64,000 nucleotides of DNA from Dyella flava (lineage in GTDB: Bacteria > Pseudomonadota > Gammaproteobacteria > Xanthomonadales > Rhodanobacteraceae). Positions within the stretch are counted from its first letter, which is position 1. Each line of letters starts with the position of its first letter. Under the pieces are notes generated by a model, which was not told where the DNA came from, did not search any database, and saw nothing but the letters and a program-made list of their open reading frames with translations. This document shows, in pieces, positions 60,342-64,000 of this stretch. A program made the position numbers and the translations under genes. Location: positions 558,001-622,000 of the forward strand of contig NZ_JADIKE010000039.1 of NCBI RefSeq assembly GCF_016904955.1. Direction: 5' to 3'.

Positions 60342-62567
60342 ATGTTGAAGTCTCTGGTGATGGGCTGCCTGGGTGTGTCGATACTGCTGGCGAGCACGTA
60401 CGCCGCCGCGGAGATCTCGATTATTCCGCAACCCCAGCACATGGAAGCGGGCGAGGGCAGTTATCGGCTGGATGCCAATACCGGCATTGATGCGCCAGAT
60501 GACGCGCGTTCGCGCGAGATCGTGGCCTTTTTGCGTGATGCTGTGCGCGACCAGACCGGCATCCACGTGTCCGAAAGCCCGCATGCGCACGGCATCGTGC
60601 TGGCGATCGATCCAACGGTCGGAGGCGACGAGGCTTATCGGCTTTCCGTAACGAAACGCGGCGTCATCATCCAGGCCTCGACCGACAAGGGGCTTTTCTG
60701 GGGCGTGCAGACCTTGCGTCAGCTGCTGCCGCTCGAACATGGTGCGCCCGCGCAGATTCCGGCGGTACAGATCGAGGACGCTCCGGCATTCGCCTATCGT
60801 GGTTTCATGCTCGATGTCGGTCGCCATTTCTATCCGGTTTCCTTTATCAAGAAGCAGATCGACCTGCTCAGCTACTACAAGATCAATACTTTCCACTGGC
60901 ACCTCACCGAGGACCAGGGTTGGCGCTTGCAGATCAACCGCTACCCCAAACTCACCAGCGTTGGCGCGTGGCGGACCGAAGCGGATGGCAGTCGTTATGG
61001 CGGCTTCTATACCCAGGCGGAGGCGCGTGAGGTGGTGGAGTATGCGCGGCAGCGCAATATCAGGGTCATTCCGGAAATCGAGATGCCCGGCCACAGCGTG
61101 GCGGCGCTGGCCGCGTACCCCGAGCTTTCGTGCACCAAACAGTCGTTGCCGGTGCCCACGACCTGGGGTGTGTTCAAGGATATCGATTGCGTCGGCGATC
61201 CCAATACCTTCGTCTTTCTCCAGCATGTACTGGATGAAGTGACGGCCATCTTCCCATCGCCGTATGTGCATATTGGCGGAGACGAGACGCCAAAGGATCG
61301 CTGGAAAGATTGCGCTTCCTGCCAGGCTTTGCTGCACCAGCAAGGACTGAAAGATGAAGAAGGCCTGCAAAGCTATTTCATCCGTCATATCCAAAGCTAC
61401 CTGGCCAGCAAGGACAAGACCCTGATCGGCTGGGATGAAATTCTTGAAGGCGGCGCCGACAAGAACGCCATCATCGAAATCTGGCGTGGCGACGATGAAG
61501 CACGCAAGGCGCTGGCCAACGGCAATCGCATCATCGTGGCCGGGCCGTTCTATCTGGACTGGCCCATCGAACAACTGACCGCCAGGAACATTTACCAAAC
61601 CGAGATTACCGGTGCGGCCAACGATCCGGTGTTTGCGGCGCATCGTGCGCAGATACTGGGCGCCGAGGCGCCGCTATGGAGCGAGCGGGCCAATCCGTTC
61701 AATGCAGAATCCAAGATCTATCCGCGCATGCTGGCGTTTGCGGAAAACCTGTGGACCCACGGCGCGCATGACGAAGCCGGCTACGCGGATTTCGAACATC
61801 GCTTGCAGGCGCAATATCCATGGCTCGATACCCAGCAAGTCGCCTATGGCCTCGAAGACCGTGCGGTGGTTCAGTACGCCCTAACCGCTAACACTCAGCA
61901 GGGTGGCTGGCAATTGCACGCCAAGCGTGGCTTTGAAGACCTGCAAAATCACTACACCGCCAATGGTGCCGAGCCCACCGCACAATCCCCATCATTCGGC
62001 GACACGGTCGATATCAAACAGGCCGGCGTCGTGAAAGTGGTTCCATTCCGGCGTGGCTTGCGCTACGACAATGCCAGCAGCTTCACCCTGGTCAACAACG
62101 AAGCCACCGGGCATCCCATCACCTTCGCCCAACCCGCATCGCCGCCTTACGCACCCGGCGATGTGCTGGTGGATGGCGTCTTGGGAAGCGACGATTTCCA
62201 CGATGGACGATGGGCTGCGTGGCATGACAGCGACCTGGATGCCACGATCGATCTGCAAAGGAACATTGATTTGCACACCATCAAGGCCGGATTTCTCGCC
62301 GATCCGGCATCCAGGATCCTGCTGCCCGGAAAGATTTCCTTTTTCGTGTCGGCGGATGGCCAGCATTGGATCAAGGTGTACAGCGATGCACCCAGCGTGG
62401 ATATGACCTCGCCGCTACGGTTGCAGCAGTTCGAATTCAGTGCCTCCAAGCCAGTGGCGGCGCGCTATATCCGGATCGAAGCAGACCGGGTTTCATCCGT
62501 GCCGGCCACTTATGCCAATGGCGCCAAGGATATCTGGCTGTTTGCTGATGAAATCCTTGTTCAGTAG
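60342..62567 (+). CDS. Secreted beta-N-acetylhexosaminidase, GH20, with F5/8C domain
   Basis: 741 residues from ATG 60342 (GGGGAG upstream). Signal peptide about 1-22 (ending YAAA). Domains: GH20b (about 25-140), catalytic barrel with FHWHLTEDQGWRLQI and the Asp314-Glu315 pair in HIGGDETPKDRW, and a C-terminal discoidin/F5/8C-like fold (about 600-740; VDGVLGSDDFHDGRWAAW). Removes terminal beta-GlcNAc/GalNAc, fitting the GlcNAc-containing target of the locus. Complete; the frame upstream to 60282 overlaps the terminator region and is not used. Confidence 0.93.
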   Translation: MLKSLVMGCLGVSILLASTYAAAEISIIPQPQHMEAGEGSYRLDANTGIDAPDDARSREIVAFLRDAVRDQTGIHVSESPHAHGIVLAIDPTVGGDEAYRLSVTKRGVIIQASTDKGLFWGVQTLRQLLPLEHGAPAQIPAVQIEDAPAFAYRGFMLDVGRHFYPVSFIKKQIDLLSYYKINTFHWHLTEDQGWRLQINRYPKLTSVGAWRTEADGSRYGGFYTQAEAREVVEYARQRNIRVIPEIEMPGHSVAALAAYPELSCTKQSLPVPTTWGVFKDIDCVGDPNTFVFLQHVLDEVTAIFPSPYVHIGGDETPKDRWKDCASCQALLHQQGLKDEEGLQSYFIRHIQSYLASKDKTLIGWDEILEGGADKNAIIEIWRGDDEARKALANGNRIIVAGPFYLDWPIEQLTARNIYQTEITGAANDPVFAAHRAQILGAEAPLWSERANPFNAESKIYPRMLAFAENLWTHGAHDEAGYADFEHRLQAQYPWLDTQQVAYGLEDRAVVQYALTANTQQGGWQLHAKRGFEDLQNHYTANGAEPTAQSPSFGDTVDIKQAGVVKVVPFRRGLRYDNASSFTLVNNEATGHPITFAQPASPPYAPGDVLVDGVLGSDDFHDGRWAAWHDSDLDATIDLQRNIDLHTIKAGFLADPASRILLPGKISFFVSADGQHWIKVYSDAPSVDMTSPLRLQQFEFSASKPVAARYIRIEADRVSSVPATYANGAKDIWLFADEILVQ

Positions 62568-62652
62568 GGTGTCGGCTATTGGGGGGGGCGCCAAAGCCCC
62601 AGTGACAGCAGGGCGGGTTGATCAGAAAGGTGGTTGCACGATCTCATCGCGA

Positions 62653-62683
62653 GGCTTCCGTCAGCACATCGCTGACGGAAGCC
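62653..62683. terminator. Strong hairpin at the end of the glycan locus
   Basis: Perfect 13-bp stem GGCTTCCGTCAGC (62653-62665) / GCTGACGGAAGCC (62671-62683) with a 5-base loop, 85 bp after the GH20 stop and 71 bp after the end of the convergent small gene. Followed by GCATTTAT, a weak T-run; likely terminator for one or both. Confidence 0.6.
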
Positions 62684-62754
62684 GCATTTATGCGGGCGCC
62701 ATTCTCCCTTTCGAAATCCATGCGTATCCCGTTGCAGGCTTCATCGCCCAACGC

Positions 62755-63027
62755 TTAATCCTTGGATGGATCGGGGACGCTATCGGTAGTCGGCAGATCA
62801 AGGATCTCGCGCAATGCGTCGCGATTTCCCTCGGCGGCAAGCATGTCGCGGCCAAAACCTTTGCACGCCAGGATAAAACGGTCCGCCAACTGGCGCTGCA
62901 GTGGATTGAATTGAAGGCGCGCGGCATCCAAGAGAATCAAGGTTGCATCCAGCTCTTCGAAAATCTCTGCGCACATTGCAGTTGATTCCTTGTTGATGTA
63001 TTCGATCGCAGGTAGGTATTTCCGCAT
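62755..63027 (-). CDS. Small hypothetical protein (90 aa)
   Basis: 90-residue soluble, helical protein of no family I recognise (MRKYLPAIEYINKES...; two cysteines, Leu-rich middle, acidic-proline tail). AAGGAG stands seven bases before the ATG, which supports real translation. No signal peptide, TM helix or DNA-binding motif. Monocistronic by position, between the GH20 locus and the secretion gene. Confidence 0.65.
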   Translation of the reverse strand: MRKYLPAIEYINKESTAMCAEIFEELDATLILLDAARLQFNPLQRQLADRFILACKGFGRDMLAAEGNRDALREILDLPTTDSVPDPSKD

Positions 63028-63420
63028 GTTCTTTGCTCCTTGTTAGCGTCCGTGTAACTGCGAGTTATGCCATGAAAATCATCGCGGATGATGCACTCCC
63101 TGCGTGAGTGCGTTTCAAAATGCGTACGATCTTAAAAAAAATAGAAGAGATCTTGGTGGTTAGGAAGAAAGGGCGCACAGCAATCGCAGACAAAGTCTAT
63201 AGCGAAGCAAGACTATTCCTACATTTAATCTGCATAGGATCCCGTCTAATTAACGCCACTGATGAAACGCGTCTGAGGTAATGGGCGCCCATCATCTTGG
63301 CATGCGTGGTCTGCGGCACTGCACCGGTCGTTGATGCCGTCAGCACTGCGTTCGAGATACGTCACGCACAGGGCTGTTAGTGGTCGCTGTAAGCAGGGTG
63401 AAATGGAGTTGGTTTGCATC
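63028..63420. other. Intergenic region before the TpsB gene
   Basis: 393 bp without a gene. The first half is AT-rich (poly-A run near 63134-63142) and may hold divergent promoters of the small gene and the secretion transporter. The second half is typical of coding-like GC but has no gene on either strand that I can support. No clear hairpin. Confidence 0.5.
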
Positions 63421-64000
63421 ATGGATGATCGTTATGTACACCGTTGTCGCCCGTCCCGATGGCGTTGGCTGCCTCTTGCAGGATTGGCCGCGCTTGCACC
63501 GGCGGCATTCGCGCAGGACCGGCCGCAAACGCTCGACGAGCTACAGCAACGCGAGCGTACGCAACGCCAGGCACAGGAACGTCAGCTGCGCGATAAGGGG
63601 CCGGATGTTCGCCTGCAACAGGAAGTATCCAGCAACTTCCACAACCTCGCCTTGCCCGAAGAAGCCGGCTGTGTCGAACTTAGTCGTATTCATCTGGTGG
63701 GCGAGCGTGCCACCCATTTCTGGTTCGTGCAGCGTTATCTCAGCCAGTACGCCGGTCGTTGCGTTGGCCACGAGGGCATCAGCCTGATCGTGCGTCGCGC
63801 GGGCGACATGATCATCGATCGCGGCTATGTCACCACGCGCATTGGCTTGGGGCAGCAGGATCTTTCCAAGGGCGTGCTCACCATCACCCTGATGCCCGGC
63901 GTGATTCACGCCATTCGCATGGCCGATGGCGCTTCGTCCAACGATTGGCGTTGGGCGTTGCCGATGCGTCCAGGCGATCTGCTCAATCTGCGCGACGTCG
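63421..64000 (+). CDS. Two-partner secretion outer-membrane transporter TpsB (ShlB/FhaC family), truncated by window edge
   Basis: Open to the window end; 193 residues visible. Signal peptide about 1-31 (ending APAAFA), then a Gln/Arg/Glu-rich helix (TLDELQQRERTQRQAQERQLR) like helix 1 of FhaC, and POTRA domains: the first has a Cys pair (GCVELSRIHLVGE...GRCVGHEGI), ending in DRGYVTTRIGLG, the hallmark of ShlB/FhaC/HecB-type POTRA. These proteins use a 16-strand barrel to export one large TpsA exoprotein (haemolysin or adhesin). The TpsA partner is not in the window and should lie to the right. A GGAG 11 bases upstream of ATG 63421 is a possible ribosome-binding site. Confidence 0.88.
   Translation, partial: MDDRYVHRCRPSRWRWLPLAGLAALAPAAFAQDRPQTLDELQQRERTQRQAQERQLRDKGPDVRLQQEVSSNFHNLALPEEAGCVELSRIHLVGERATHFWFVQRYLSQYAGRCVGHEGISLIVRRAGDMIIDRGYVTTRIGLGQQDLSKGVLTITLMPGVIHAIRMADGASSNDWRWALPMRPGDLLNLRDV

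Noticed and set aside
60192..61643. 483-codon minus-strand frame opposite GH20
   Set aside because: Crosses the terminator and the GH20 catalytic domain; no conserved motifs.
1..64000. tRNA or rRNA genes, CRISPR arrays, prophage or insertion sequences
   Set aside because: No cloverleaf-like runs, regular short repeats with spacers, integrase, transposase or phage structural genes were recognised by eye; a dedicated RNA and repeat scan would be needed to be certain.

Overview
The window is 64 kb of high-GC chromosome whose gene content and order point to a gammaproteobacterium of the Xanthomonadales (Lysobacterales), most likely Rhodanobacteraceae (Dyella/Rhodanobacter/Luteibacter-like). This is inferred from the ndk-rlmN-pilW-rodZ-yfgM-bamB-der order, the Xanthomonas-type non-phosphorylating L-fucose pathway, the large TonB receptor beside glycosidases, and interspersed repeats of a kind common in this order. 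I see no rRNA, tRNA, CRISPR array, insertion sequence or prophage.

Layout. 1-5342: end of an RND efflux permease, DNA photolyase, a CPA2 antiporter and a DHA2-type MFS exporter. 5512-8874: ligA and epmA. 8929-10794: two divergent RcsB-like response regulators and a small unknown protein. 10902-14183: quinone oxidoreductase, pirin and a second DHA2 exporter. 14419-18849: a fatty-acid beta-oxidation pair (FadN-type fusion enzyme and thiolase) with a PsrA-like TetR regulator and two near-perfect PsrA-type operators. 19125-25925: ndk, rlmN, pilW, rodZ, yfgM, bamB, der, a tightly packed envelope/translation run. 26090-32570: rhodanese-MoeB fusion, an acetyltransferase, folD, guaB, guaA, tadA. 32538-38811: sirtuin, NAD(P)-binding protein, universal stress protein, CHAD protein, and a GT39-like plus GT2-GtrA glycosyltransferase pair.

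39115-62567 is the accessory, carbohydrate-specialised part. One block is a complete L-fucose system: a secreted GH29 fucosidase with an IclR regulator, divergent fucP permease and mutarotase, and a six-gene operon (fucose dehydrogenase, lactonase, 3-deoxy-fuconate dehydrogenase, diketo-acid hydrolase, fuconate dehydratase, L-lactate dehydrogenase) that would turn L-fucose into two pyruvates. The uptake and catabolic arms converge on a composite inverted repeat of about 480 bp. A second block on the plus strand encodes GH18, GH3-PA14, glucokinase, another GH29, a 994-residue TonB-dependent receptor and GH20-F5/8C. Together these look like a carbohydrate-utilisation locus for a fucosylated, GlcNAc-containing glycan. 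The start regions of its first two units share a 14-bp LacI-type motif (12 of 14 identical) that, to my knowledge of this sequence alone, no regulator in the window explains.

The right edge holds a small unknown gene and the start of a two-partner-secretion outer-membrane transporter (TpsB) that runs out of the window. Start codons were re-chosen from ribosome-binding sites and family length wherever the longest open frame was implausible; those choices are stated in each entry. All function assignments come from reading the sequence without database searches.
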